Source: Thuidium tamariscinum
Lineage: Eukaryota > Streptophyta > Bryopsida > Hypnales > Thuidiaceae
DNA: 64,000 bases
Assembly (NCBI GenBank): GCA_947034885.2
Contig: OX344751.2
Coordinates: forward strand, 18,538,001 to 18,602,000
Reading direction: 5' to 3'
Shown: one piece after another, positions 12,727 to 24,388 of the stretch
Position numbering within the stretch: position 1 is the stretch's first letter
Layout: every line of letters begins with the position of its first letter
Notes under the pieces: generated by a model
Seen by the model: only the letters and a program-made list of their open reading frames with translations
Databases searched by the model: none
Told to the model about the DNA's origin: nothing
Program-made: the position numbers and the translations under genes

Positions 12727-14780
12727 TGCGAGGGTCAAAAGTAACAGCCAGAAACACAGACCAAGGGAGTCCCAGCAAGCACCGTGGACACATCATGCCT
12801 CACGGGCACCAACAGACGTCATCTCCCAAACCAAGCTTGCGCTCCATCGCCAAACAATCTAACAAACCAACGCACAAACCCTAAAGAGCAAGCCCAGCCG
12901 ACTTCCACTTCAGGCGCCAAGTGCTACCAATAAGTTAGTGTAACGATGCTCCCCCGCATTCTACGGCAATTTAGTAATTGTTTGCGACCCAGTTCAGGAT
13001 TTCGCGTACCGACAATCCAAAAATGGTCGGCATCTTGAAAGACAGACCGCGTGTTACATAGCACGAGCCACTCCACTCTCGCCTCTACAACTTCGCAATC
13101 GACCAGTGTTTTTTTTAATCATTTTAGAGAAGCAGACAGCTATTTCATCATAACTCCTGTGGTACATGGGTGATATTTGGTGATATCTATATCAAAATTA
13201 GGTGATAAATTGGCTGTTGGTCTTAAAATAGAACAGTAAGTTGGCTAATTAGGCAAGGAAAAAATGAAAAATTCCTTCACCATAAAGAGCCAACGTCTTT
13301 CAAGTGGCGAAGAATCGTGCTGAAAAAATCACACTGCAATCAACCAGTTATAATCGTCTTCGGATCAGATTGTCTATCATAACTATTGAACGATGCGAAA
13401 TCAACTTTGATTGATTCCGTTCGCACCTGGTTCAGTGAACTGAAACATCAGTGGTAGCACTCTCAGAGATGACTCAGGGTGCAATTCTAATAAGCCCAAC
13501 TGCAGAGGTAGGGATCAAGGTCAGCTTTCACAGGTATCACAGCAGCGTGAAGATCACAAATAGAATGCTCCCTGTCAATATATTGAATGCAGTAGATGTC
13601 AATGATTCATAAATATCAAGGTAGTGAATCCTTTGTGGTACCTGTGAGCTATGAACTCTGCCTCGAAGATGAGGGTCCTGGGGAACCGTAGAAGTGGCCT
13701 CGGTGGAGGTTCAACGCCTGCAACAGAATCCTCGCAGCCTGGTGAACACTACATTAGTCGATCACCTCATCAACTGCTCGGCTTGCCTTCTGCACACAAA
13801 CTCCGGTGACCAGGTTCCGAGATCGCTCACAAGAAAGCACGCAGCAACTCCAGCTCCGAATCTTGTCCACCATCATCACACTGATACAATTAGGTTAAAA
13901 CATGGTTTGTGGTAAGAATTTGGAGCTGTCCGCTTGTGCAGACCGATTCTCTAACTTACACGCAATTCTACAATTCTAATACGATTTGATCCCGGCCTGC
14001 TTTCGCGAGAATGACCTCCTCAACGCAACCTCCCTCCCAATCAAGACAACTTGGGAAATGTGTATGTCTAATTACGGTTAAATGCTCCGAACTGTGAGAC
14101 TATTTGCGAACTCGTTTGGGAAAGCACCCATACGCAATGGCCACAAGATGCACAGCAGCGTAGCGCACATTTCGGGTCTGTCACTCTCCAGTTGAGCGTT
14201 TTACACGAAAATTGTTAAGGCCAGTGCTCTCTGTTTTCATGATCTGTCTCATCCTTTCTCGCCCAATTTGCAAGTGTAGTCGTCGTTCTCACAGATTGCT
14301 TTGGTTCATACTGAATACAAACCTCCCCCTAGATGACCGGGAAGATTGGGATATCACTTGGTCGCGGTGATGAAGAATTTTCGGGTGTACTCTAAGCCCT
14401 AATTTGAGAGCCACTTTCTCGCTGCTGATATAATTTGAGCCTGTGGAGCAGCAGAGGGATGGGTTGGGCAATGTCAAGAGTTGTACTAGTGTTTTTTACA
14501 CACCGGTTTTCAGGCTATCTGAGCCTCTGAGGGCTAGTAAAAATTATGTTTTTATTCCTGGAAGATCTCGTGAACCGCTCGTTTTATCAATTATTGGAAA
14601 ATAAAAACCCTGGTCGATGCCGGGGTTCTGGTATTCACAATCTGCGAGGGAGATGACCTACTTAACCACAAAACTTCAACAAGAGCAGTAGACAAGTGCT
14701 TGTTCTCGAGTCTTGAATGTGCGGTGCCGTTAGATTCAGGGAATGTACTCATGTCATCGTGCAGCTGCATTTGAATTGGT
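12727..14780. repeat. Upstream part of duplication unit 2
   Basis: This is homologous to the regions upstream of kinase copies 1 and 3 and presumably contains the promoter and 5' UTR of copy 2. Open frames such as 13,694-13,915 are not preserved among copies. No gene is called. Confidence 0.65.
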
Positions 14781-14837
14781 GAGGTGCTTGGAGAGGTCTA
14801 CCTAAACCCTAAAACCATGCTTAAACCCCGTTCCACT

Positions 14838-15098
14838 GGAGCAATGTGCATTGTCCAGCGACTTTCTGGTTCCTTGAGAAGCCCGCTTGGTATCAAAGTC
14901 TTCTCCGCTTGTTACTCCTGCGAGAGCGTCCCAAGCTGCTGGGGGACCGAGACCGTGGGGACCTGGGGACTGGGGCTTGCCGGCGGGCTTTCGAGTGAGT
15001 TTTCGGCCTCGACAAAACGGACCTGCTTCTTTTGGTACCAGGTCTAACAGCGGGACGCAGAACTCCATGGCCATCCCGACCCACTGCTGCAGCGAAGT
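14838..15098 (-). pseudogene. Truncated copy of the UTR3-like transporter last exon
   Basis: The sequence aligns with the 3' end of the intact transporter gene around 26,460-26,720. The shared C-terminal tail is rich in Ser, Pro and Arg (SPRSPRSRSPSSLGRSR here, SPRSPRSRSPASSGRSR in the parent), followed by NKRRR. The upstream part is frameshifted: residues matching the transporter (MAMEFCV.., RGRK) are split between frames. Homology stops abruptly inside the exon near 15,098. It is therefore a passenger of the kinase-unit duplication and marks its right-hand breakpoint. Confidence 0.75.
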
Positions 15099-15458
15099 GA
15101 AGAATTCTGAAAGTTCAAAAGCAAATAAGGTGAAAGGCTCAGAAACCGCTCATTTAAGAGCTGATCCGCCTTTTTCATGTATTTCCTTAAAAGGGAATAT
15201 TTCTAGCTCATTTTTCAGTCAATGAGAAATAGATGAGGAGTCTAACACAAGTTGTTTCATATTTTTTGAAGCACTATTGAATTAGTTATGAATTTTCAAA
15301 CAAGTTGTGTCATAGGTCCCTATTTATGACCCTAGGTCTTCCATAAACAGTTCACTTGCAACTTTTAAGAAAAATGGAGAAAGAAAATAGATTGATTGGC
15401 TCTTGTAGTTAATATTACTTTTTTCTTTGATTTACGCAATGATTAAAGAGGTCAACTA
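15099..15458. other. AT-rich repeat sequence, no gene
   Basis: This holds a dispersed repeat shared with 54,610-54,840 and, inverted, with about 7,200-7,400. Landmarks are CTTTTTCATGTATTTCCTT and a conserved run ending in CCCTATTTATGA. Nothing coding is visible. Confidence 0.5.
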
Positions 15459-16109
15459 ACCCCTAAATGCCTAAGGCCTGTTTTGAGCTTCTTGAAATTT
15501 GCTCGAAATTAACAAAAATCCAACATTTTGATAAGTTGAATCAATCTTTTTTTTAATTGTAACTGTACAAATTCAAAGTAGACATGTTAGGGATGACATA
15601 GGAAAAGATAATACAACAATATCACTTACGCATTGAAAGATTATAATGTTTGATCATGAGGGTGTAAAAACTATGAAAATCTTTGAGCTCTCTTTTAGCA
15701 TGTCAAATCTAAAAATTTGGTCACCAAAAAAATTTGAGATTGAAGGGCCTAACAAGCATAACCCCAATCAATTTATGGCTTCTCAAAATCTAGTCTACAA
15801 AAAAATTTTAAATGAATTTTTGGTGTGATGTTTCTCTAAGATCTAGTGTATTTGAGGCTTATTTCTAAGAGTCCTTAACACTATGGAATGTCAAAATTGC
15901 AATGGGTACCCTTGCACTAAATCTTGAATAAAAAAATCATGATCATTCATTTTCAAAATCGGATTATTTAAGCCCCGATTTAAGCTAAAACTAGACTTCA
16001 AAAAGAATCTTTCAAAAATAGAACTACTAAAAATAGAAATTTGGTAAGGTTTTATTTAACTTCAAAGTTTCTTTGACACCACATTTGGATGCCTTGGGCA
16101 TTTAGGGGT
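15459..16109. mobile_element. TA-flanked MITE, ACCCCTAAATGCC family (651 bp)
   Basis: The termini ACCCCTAAATGCCTAAGGC and its inverse (GCCTTGGGCATTTAGGGGT) differ at one position, and TA flanks both ends. A second copy of almost the same length lies at 40,211-40,862. There is no open reading frame of note. TA flanks and short inverted ends suggest mobilisation by a Tc1/mariner-like (or PIF/Harbinger-like) transposase; that is inference. Confidence 0.75.
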
Positions 16110-18414
16110 TAAAGAACCATCTCATTTCCATTACTCCATTTTACAACCATCTATAAGACGGTCTTTAATGCCTGAATTGTTTTCAAGCCCCTCCTATACA
16201 ATGCTCAAAGATACCTAACTCACATTAATAGTAGATAGTGACTACATTGAATGTAACCTTGGCGAACAAATCAACAATATTATTTAACCTTGTAAGGACG
16301 GGCTAGTCTCCATAGAAATATTGTTGTATAAAATCATGCAAACCATTTTCTTTAAAAAATTCAAAAGTATTCATTGGAGACCAAACTACTATTTATGATC
16401 TCCTCCTTTTTACACAAAATTCCAAGGATGAACAATTGCAATTTTGTCTTACAAGTAAGAATTCTCTATCATCCATTGGACACTTTGTATATGTAGCAGC
16501 GTTACACATTTAATAATAGGAAATCATGTTTATTGTTGTACATTGTTACAACCATTACTTACTATCAAGATAAACATTGATGAATCCATAAGACTTGTAT
16601 AAATTGTAAAAGCACTTGCAATATTTCTTAGTTTCAAAGATGGTAAGTGTCAAAATTAGTCGTCTTAATGAAAGGATCCCAACCAAAGCTTTGAAGTTTA
16701 TCTGAAAATTCAATGATACCTGGCTTAGGACCACTTTCTTTGGTTCCTACTAGGGTAGGAGTATTAATTAAAATTTGAGGAAACCCACCAAGGGGTTATT
16801 TAGGTAGCTTGATTTGGTTTGGTTTTGATTTTCTCCATGTTGTCATTTTCTTTAGGACTTTGCCCTTCGCTTTCTACCATTTGTTTTTGGTTTATTTTGG
16901 AATTAATTTTGGATTTGGGTGATTGCAAGAAACACTTGTTCATTTTTTTGTCCCCTTAACCTCCAACATGTATTTTTTGCTCATAACTTTTGCATCTTTT
17001 ATCCTATGGGCTTGAAATTTGGAACGAAGGTGCATACAAAAGTTTCAGATGTTTGATAATTTTTTCAATTTTTTAAAAATTATTTTACTATTTTTCAATT
17101 GCTCCCAATTGGGTATCTACCTTAGCCATTTTGGAGGTTTTTAGTCCTCTTTTGACTCAAAAATCCAAATTTGAAGCCACAAATTGAAGAAGTTGGAAGT
17201 CTACTAACATTTTAAGGACTAGCAATGAGTTTTTATGAAAATAATAACATGTCTATTGTGCATATGGGGTCAAAGTGACCTTCTTTTGTACAAAGAAATT
17301 TTCCTACAAAGTGTAATCCTAGCTGCTAAAACCCGGAACTATGTATTTTGAATCGGCAATTTTCCAAAATGTTCCTAGAGAAAATGGCAAAAATCCGCCA
17401 TTTTTTTTACAACCCGGTTCATTTCCGAAATATATATTTTTTTCATCCGAAACCTTTGCCGAAACTTTTCTATCTCAACCAGAAATTCTCAAAATCAACC
17501 GGCTACAATGCTACTAAATGCCGGTACTCCCCGTTCATTGCTCCCAATAGCCTGAGTAGTATTTCATAGCACTTTGTAGTCCTACATAGTACTAAATAGT
17601 AATACATAGTACTAAATCAAGAGCCCAGATTTTCAAGCGCCTAAAATCAATGGTTGACATTGACAAGTGCAGTGCAAATACACACTATTGGCAGGGTCAA
17701 GCAAGAATGTCAATCCTACACTGAAAAACTGCATTCTTGGAACTAAAACGTGAAGTATTTTTTGCAATGATCCATTTCAAGAAAATAAAGAAACAAAGAT
17801 CGTAAGTATTTGTTTCAATTGTGTAAAAGAAAAAGAAGAGGATGGTAAGTGCATAATAAAAAGTTAACTCAAAAAAATACTCTTGAATGCAATCAACATT
17901 GGTCTCTCTTTATTCCAAGGCCCATCAATATCTTTCCCAAACAATTGAGCAATTTGCCAAAATATAAAGGGCCCACAACTTGGCTCACAACACAACAACT
18001 TGTTATTGTCATATCTTTTCCTACATTGCTATGTATGCTAGAGTGATTGCAAGAAATAATTGTACTACTTGTTTGGTTTTTTTTAATTTCTTTAATAACG
18101 CTCTAACTTTTGAATTATAAACTCAATGCAAAAAACAAAAGAAACTATTTCTAGATATCTTCATTTCAATTAATACCTTTATTTTCAAAAAATTTAAAAA
18201 TTCATTTCATATTTTAAAGTCAATTTTGTTAATTTGTCATACTTTCCAATTCAGGGGTTTTTAGTACTATTTTGAACCCCCCAAAAACAAATTTTTTGGT
18301 GAAATTTGGAGAGGATGTTTTTTGAATATACTTATAGATATTAATAGAAGAAAATTTAAAAATAATTAACTTTATGTGGTGTAGAAGTCTACAAAGAGAC
18401 CTTTGTACTGCTTG
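16110..18414. other. AT-rich tract with repeat fragments, no gene
   Basis: This contains partial copies of the element family that is complete at 37,688-38,420, recognised by TGATTGCAAGAAACACTTG at about 16,920 and a related end at about 18,042. Near 17,540-17,620 there is a run of degenerate CATAGTACTAAATAG repeats. Small open frames (17,348-17,569, 17,849-18,046) have no recognisable content. Confidence 0.5.
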
Positions 18415-18744
18415 CTTTTTGAAACATATGAAACATTACTTTGGTGTTTTTTTGGTTCAAATCTCATCACCAAAAAGTCTTATAAAATGAATTTTTATTT
18501 TATTTTATTAAATTTATTTTTCTTATTTTTCACAAATAAAAATGTCAAAGTTGTATTTTCTTCACTAGAATTTTAGACATAGAATTCCAATGAAGAAAAT
18601 AGATACTTCAATGTTTAAATCAATAGAAATAGGAGTTTTAAAAATATAAAAAAATAGCTCATTTGATAATACTTTTTGGTGATGGAATTTGAAAAATAAA
18701 CTCACCAAAATAATGCTTCATATGTTTCAAAAAGCAAGCAGTAC
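18415..18744. repeat. Inverted repeat (about 75-bp arms)
   Basis: The left arm begins GTACTGCTTGCTTTTTGAAA at 18,415 and the right arm ends in its near-perfect inverse at 18,744. The arm sequence is a segment of the family also found at about 38,055 and 39,975, here duplicated in inverted orientation. Confidence 0.7.
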
Positions 18745-20231
18745 CAGCGGTGCTATTCTGTGAGCTTGTGAACGTGAGTCTGTGAATGTAGAGCAGGGAT
18801 TCTGTGAGCACAAAGCTTAAAAATTTGAAGAAGCATTATAAAACTTAATTTTATTCATTAAAATTGATTCCATCTTAAAATTTGAATCAAAATTTTTTAT
18901 TTCTAATAAATTTTAGTACCTATTTTTATAGACCTATTCCTGTGGACCTATTCCTGTGGACCTATTACCGTGGTTATGTTGAAATTGGATGAAGATTCTA
19001 ATTTTCAATCTTACCTAAAAGTATACATTACAAAAATGAAGAACTCAATTGATATGAAAAATAAATAAAGATGGAATTAAGTTAATATAGAGTATTGGTT
19101 GATCATTATCCTATAATAATGTAGATCTTTTTGAGGCCTAGGGAAAGGTACTAATGATTTTTATTGATGTATTATTATTACAGTTGTTTAGATTTTAGAA
19201 AGAAAATTTGTTGATAAAAATCTTTGCTACACTAAATTTTATTTTGGTTGATCATGTCTTGTAGCATTATAAGTCTTCTCAAGGCCAATAGGAGGGCATC
19301 AATTATTCCCTCTTCATTTTCAAGTCAATAGACTTGTTTAAATTTTAGAATTTTGTTTGTTTATATGATTTCATTATAAATGGAAAGAATTTAGTTGCAC
19401 CAAGTTTCATTTTGTTTATGAGTATTTTATAGTAGAGTAGGTCTTCTCAAAGGCCAATGTAGGCACCTACAGTTTTGTCTTAATATATCAATAATGAAAC
19501 TTGTTAAGATTTAAAAAAAAGTATTTGATTGATAGGGATTACTTTTGTAAAGAATGAACTCTGTTATACAAAATTATTGATTAATTGATTCATTATCCTC
19601 TTGTTCATCCATTGAAGGGATTCATTTCTTCTTTCTTGATCCAATGGTTGTTTATTTATCATCTTGAAACAATATTTGTCAAGCTTTGCTAAATTTTTGT
19701 GAACACTTTCCTTGGTCTTGCTTCTTAGTACCCTCGGCGCCGAGAGGAGTCCCACAGCTCCGATAAAATTATTATTGCAAAAAAAATAATAATAATAATT
19801 TTTGGGCCAAGTGACTCTCCTTGGCGCCGAAGGGAGTCCCACAATTGCGAGAGAAAAAAGAATTTTTTTTAATCAGAGCTGTGGGACTCCCCTTGGTGCC
19901 AAGGGGTATCAAGAAGCAAGACTAAGGAAAGTGTTTACAAAAATCTAAATTTGTGAAATAACCTCATTTGATTTCAAAAAAATTATAATTAGTTACTAAT
20001 TTTTTTTCTTCATAAAATTTAGCAAAGTACAATAAACAGTAAAACAAAGTTGTTCAAGGGACCACGGTAATAGGTCCATGATAATAGTTCAACGGTAATA
20101 GGCACTAAAATTTACCAAAGTTAATCAAATTTGGCCAAAAGTTTTAGATGGAATCTTCAAAAAATTGTATAGGCTCACAGGCTCACAAGCTTACAAGCTC
20201 ACGCTCACGGGCTCACAAAATAGCAACCCTG
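18745..20231. mobile_element. hAT-like non-autonomous element with nested foldback
   Basis: The ends are CAGCGGTGCTATTCTGTGAG (left) and, inverted, CAGGGTTGCTATTTTGTGAG (right). Inverted similarity continues about 200 bp inward, including CCTATTACCGTGG. Repeated GTGAGC/GCTCAC motifs fill both subterminal regions, as is typical of hAT elements. No transposase frame is visible, and I found no 8-bp target duplication. A foldback sits inside at 19,691-19,945. Confidence 0.6.
19691..19945. repeat. Foldback element inside the hAT-like element
   Basis: The left arm (TTTTTGTGAACACTTTCCTT onward, through GGAGTCCCACAGCTC) is mirrored by the right arm, which ends GGAAAGTGTTTACAAAAA. The middle contains a third partial copy of the GGCGCCGA..GGGAGTCCCACA segment and an ATT/AAT-rich loop. 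Confidence 0.7.
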
Positions 20232-20800
20232 CTCTCTTCATCCCCTATATAGTTCCAATGACGATTCAAAAATGACCCATCAACTTCTTGCCATGTATAG
20301 ATGTTGCATAGTAGTATTAATTAAATCTACAAAATGGTGATTTTCTTAATCCAATTCAAAACCTTTGAACCTCAATTCCATAGTGACTACAATTTTTACT
20401 CTACTAGGACACAAGAAGAGCAAAATGGGGTCAAGAACAAATAATCCCAATTACATTGGGATTCATAATGGGTTTGCAAATTTTTTTTTGCTTGTCACTA
20501 ATTAGTAGCCATAAAAAATAATGAAATGGAGAAAAGGCCATTGCCGTATTGTTGGAAGATTTTTTTATATTTTTAGCCCATATTTTGTTAGTTTTTTCAA
20601 CCCCTAAACCACATGCTAGCAAAGATTGTTGTAATTCTTGTCCCAATGCATTTGATTCACCATTCTCCACACCCATCCTCTTTGGTCTATATCCAAATTC
20701 ATACTAAAACTTTGGCAACCAATGAAAAAATGTCAATATCAACCAAAAAGTGGTCGACTGGTCTTTAATGGGTTAAAATAACCAGATTAAAATAACCAGA
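20232..20800. other. AT-rich spacer, no gene
   Basis: No coding region is recognised. Homology to duplication unit 2 begins at its right end, around 20,800. Confidence 0.45.
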
Positions 20801-20932
20801 TACATGGAGAGAGGTCCGTCGTAAACAATCCCATATACTTCACCTATCAGCAGTCGGTGAAACTGCAGACATTGGTCAAATCCAGAGACCAAGTAGTTCA
20901 ACCTGATAGACTAGAACAGGAGTCAAGCGAAC

Positions 20933-21860
20933 GGATCTTCCTTTTCCAAGTACTGCCGTAAGCACCCAAAAATGTTTGGGATCATGTGAATTTTAACTAA
21001 AAGGAGAGTCTCGTCTCGAAAACGTCCACTGAAGCCGACCACCCTTCCCAAATCTGAACAGAAAGTTGTGGTACTCTGGGCGACCGACTCTGCAATAGGG
21101 TCCGAAATTCTGCTTGGTGGTGCAAAAGCTAAAACTCCACACTTTAATAACCGCGCTGGGAGTACGATCCCTCCACTTGAGCAACAAATTCGTGGTGGTG
21201 GTCGAACCAGATCTGTACAATGTGCACCCCATAATATACAATATTCAATACTTCACATTCTGGAGGGAAAATGAGACACATTTACAGAACTTTTGATAAG
21301 GTACCTTTCGAACAGGAACCAAGGTGGCGCACCCAGTGTTAACAAACCCATTGTAATAGCCAATCCTAGAGAAATGTGACCATTTCTGATACAGAAAACT
21401 GAAGTTAGAAACTCTAGGCTACATTACGTGCTCTCTGTAGCTGGATTGTAGCAATCGTGTATTCACTTGGTTAAATGCGTTTGCTACTCCCTAGAATTCT
21501 AAAGGAAGACGTCCTAGTTGCCTTCATTTGACATTTCCGGAACTGTCATCACGAATCATGTAGTACAGAGCTAAGATGTATTTGCAAGGAAGGGAGCACT
21601 CACCCGGTCAGTGCTCACTCCAGATACTGCTCCTACATAATTTCCATGCTGTTAATGCCACTTCTGCTATGGAATGAAAAATTGAATCCTGAGATCTTCA
21701 GTCTTGTTGCGTCTCTGAATTGGATTTTGTAAGCCCTGATATCAACTTGCAGACCAATGCTACAGCGTGTAGATTCAAAGAAATTGGAAGGAGACCAATT
21801 TGAGTCAACTTTTGCTACCCTCCCCAGGGTCCCTGAGTATGCTAAATCCAACCGCTAATC
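20933..21860 (-). pseudogene. Decayed jacalin-lectin exons downstream of kinase copy 3
   Basis: These are counterparts of the lectin exons of copy 2. The exon 21385-21305 is intact and keeps its reading frame through the donor (ending PVRK, where copy 2 has TAG). The last exon, from about 21,222 down to the TGA at 20,933, carries an in-frame TAA at 21,146-21,144 and a 2-nt net deletion just after it, so the YGPY-type motif is out of frame. The exon corresponding to 9540-9331 (about 21,838-21,620) has lost its acceptor and its frame and has a further shift near GTAGGAGC. The VDIRAYKIQFRD strand and the FGPY stretch remain recognisable. Confidence 0.75.
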
Positions 21861-22257
21861 CCCCAGTGTGTACAAGAAATTGTTAATACAAGACTTTACA
21901 GTCCAGGATAGTTAATGCGCCTCACGGAGCTGGATCTAGAGCACATGGCATTTGAACAAGGGTACACCAAATGAATCGTGAATTGTGTGACAATTCATTT
22001 TGACGTTTAATTAGGGGCCAAATTGGCACTCAATTGCAAAGAAATACATACTCCCTCCACACTCAATGAAGGACAGGACCAGTTTGCTTACTGAACCCTT
22101 ACCTTACTCTTGGCTTCAACCTTCCAAAAGACCATGTCATATCTGGTCGCAAATACTTCCTATCATACGCCTCTGCATTGCAACCATGACAAAACAAAAT
22201 CAACATCAAAGATTGCTTCTAGAGGGTACAACTTTGCTTGACATTACAGATAGTTGG

Positions 22258-24388
22258 TCACAACTTACTTTGCAGTGTTGGTAGGCCTTTCAGATATCTC
22301 AACACACGACACACATCTGCCATTGCAGGTCGCTCCCGCGGATCCGCATCCCAACATGCACATATTAGGGATGACAAGTCGACAGGGCAGCTCGAAGGAA
22401 GTCGAGGACGCAAAGGAATGGGTCGGGCGGTCAATTTCGAGTAAAGATCACTTGGACGAACGTCACTGTAAGGCACCTCTCCTGATAAGATTTCAAAACA
22501 GACAATTCCAAAGCTGTAAACATCAGCTTTCATTGGAAATGCCTCCGCCAGATGATCGTCCTCTAGGTTGTCTCTGAATATCTCAGGTGCCATCCACTTT
22601 CTTGTACCCACGTTATGAGTCAAGTGAGAGTACCGGGTGATTTCTCGCTTTGTTTTCACGAGCCCAAAATCAGCAACCTTGGCAAACACGAATCCATCAT
22701 CGCCAACAGCACTCAATGTGTTCATGGGGTTGACAAGAATGTTCGCTGATTTCAGGTCGCGATGGGCCATCTTTTGAGAATGGAGGTAGCTCACAGCATC
22801 CGCAATTTGGAGCATCAAGTCGATCGCTGCCGGAAGGGAGAAAGGCTGATTTCTAGACTTTCCCTTCATTCGAATTTTCATGAATTTTTGTAAATCTGCA
22901 CACATGAGATCCATGAGTAGGGAGTCCTCGGAGTGTGCGAACACTTTGACGATGTGAGGGTGGCTCATTTTGACCAATGCATCCGCCTCTGCTGGTAAAA
23001 AGTGGAGCCCAACAGCATTGAAAGTCTTCCGAGCGTACTTGTGTCCCAACCACGTGACTTCCGAAACAGAACCGAATGCTCCGGATCCTAGTGGACGACC
23101 GTGCTTCAACACCTCTTGGTCAAAACTCCACAACAAGGATTTGTGCCCATGCTTCCCCTCCAACTCCTCATCAAGAATATCGATCCCGAGGGATTTAGGG
23201 TTTGACATCCTCCTTAACTGCTGTTGGTAAAATCTTCTTATAAGTTGGCCAGCAAGACAATAAGATGGATCCATTCGTCCAAGCATATTGCCACAATCTT
23301 CAGCACTGCAAACATGAAACCATTTCCAGCTCTGAAGCTCTCGCATTAGCTCCTGCCAATCTTCTTCCGCTGCCTTCTCCAGCAAAGCTTGCTCATGGTT
23401 TCCAAGTTTGGCTTGCCATGGATAGTCTTTGTCCGTCAAAACCGGATTGAGTTTACTACAGAGGATGGCGTTGTACACCACCGATGTGCACCACTGAATT
23501 TCTTTCAAAGTATCGGCAAATGTTTCCGACCGCTCAGCATGCCGAAGAGCCGCCCATTTCGGAGGCAACTCCCTGCAGCAATCTTCACTAAGGATCTTCG
23601 CGCGTGTCAGCACCAGTTTCAGCTCTGGCGTCACTTGCATCGGCGGAGATGTCTCCCAGAGACTCTGAGTGCCATCGATCCAATATGAAAGAGGAAGTTC
23701 GTCCACTGGGCCAAAAAACTGCAGAGTATATCGAATGCAAGCCACAAGAACCTGGTGCTGACGCCTGCAGCACTTAACATCCACAGGGACCTTACCCAGT
23801 GAGTCATAGATTGAGCCACATTCATCTGCAGGAAAAGAGGTGAAAGGGTAAGAAATCCAAATATCCCTGCAAGTGAAACTCACATCTCAAACTTAAAACA
23901 AACGAACCAATATGGAGTTCCGTGCTCCAGTTTGTTCCCCCAAAATGAAACAATGAAGGATCCTAAACCTTATGATGACCGTGAACTGGAATGTGATCAG
24001 CTGATCTTACAGCACATATTTTCACTTTGTTTCCTCATACAAAATTGAATGAACTTACTGTCATTCCATATCTTGTTTTCCCCTACTCCATATCTCATAT
24101 TCTCCAACTCCAATTGTAAAATTGATTTAAAAAATTGAATCTTCATGGGTGCAATTAGTTTTAATGGTAGCATGTATGCCATTGTTTGTTAAGCACACTC
24201 ATTTTAAAAAACCATACCACTTCTACTCCACCTACAAGAATCCCCTACAGTAGTCGGTACAGAAAAAGTCGATGGAAAATAGCTTTACCTTCCACGTTGG
24301 GGGGCTGTTGCACAGCACTCCTGGAACTCCCGGCAATGGAAGGAAGAGTATGACGCCGCTGCAGCGAACCTCGTTGCGCATCTGCCAT
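22258..24388 (-). CDS. TKL protein kinase with DUF1221-like N-terminal domain, copy 3
   Basis: Exon 1 is 24388-24289 (33 codons plus one base) and exon 2 starts at 23825 after CTTTTCCTGCAG; the junction is phase 1. If read through, the protein is about 555 residues, ending at 22,258. The stop lies inside a donor (CAAA then GTAAGT at 22,268), in the same phase as copy 2, and a further exon 22172-22108 follows in phase. Residues 50-260 hold the helical region with ELKLVLTRAKILSEDCC and IQWCTSVV, resembling DUF1221. The kinase has LGSGAFGSV at 279-287, Lys300, HRD at 388-390, DFG at 419-421 and MAPEIF. Residues before the acceptor in the long single-exon frame (23,883-23,826) are intronic. Downstream lectin exons are degenerate, so the true C-terminus is uncertain. 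Confidence 0.85.
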
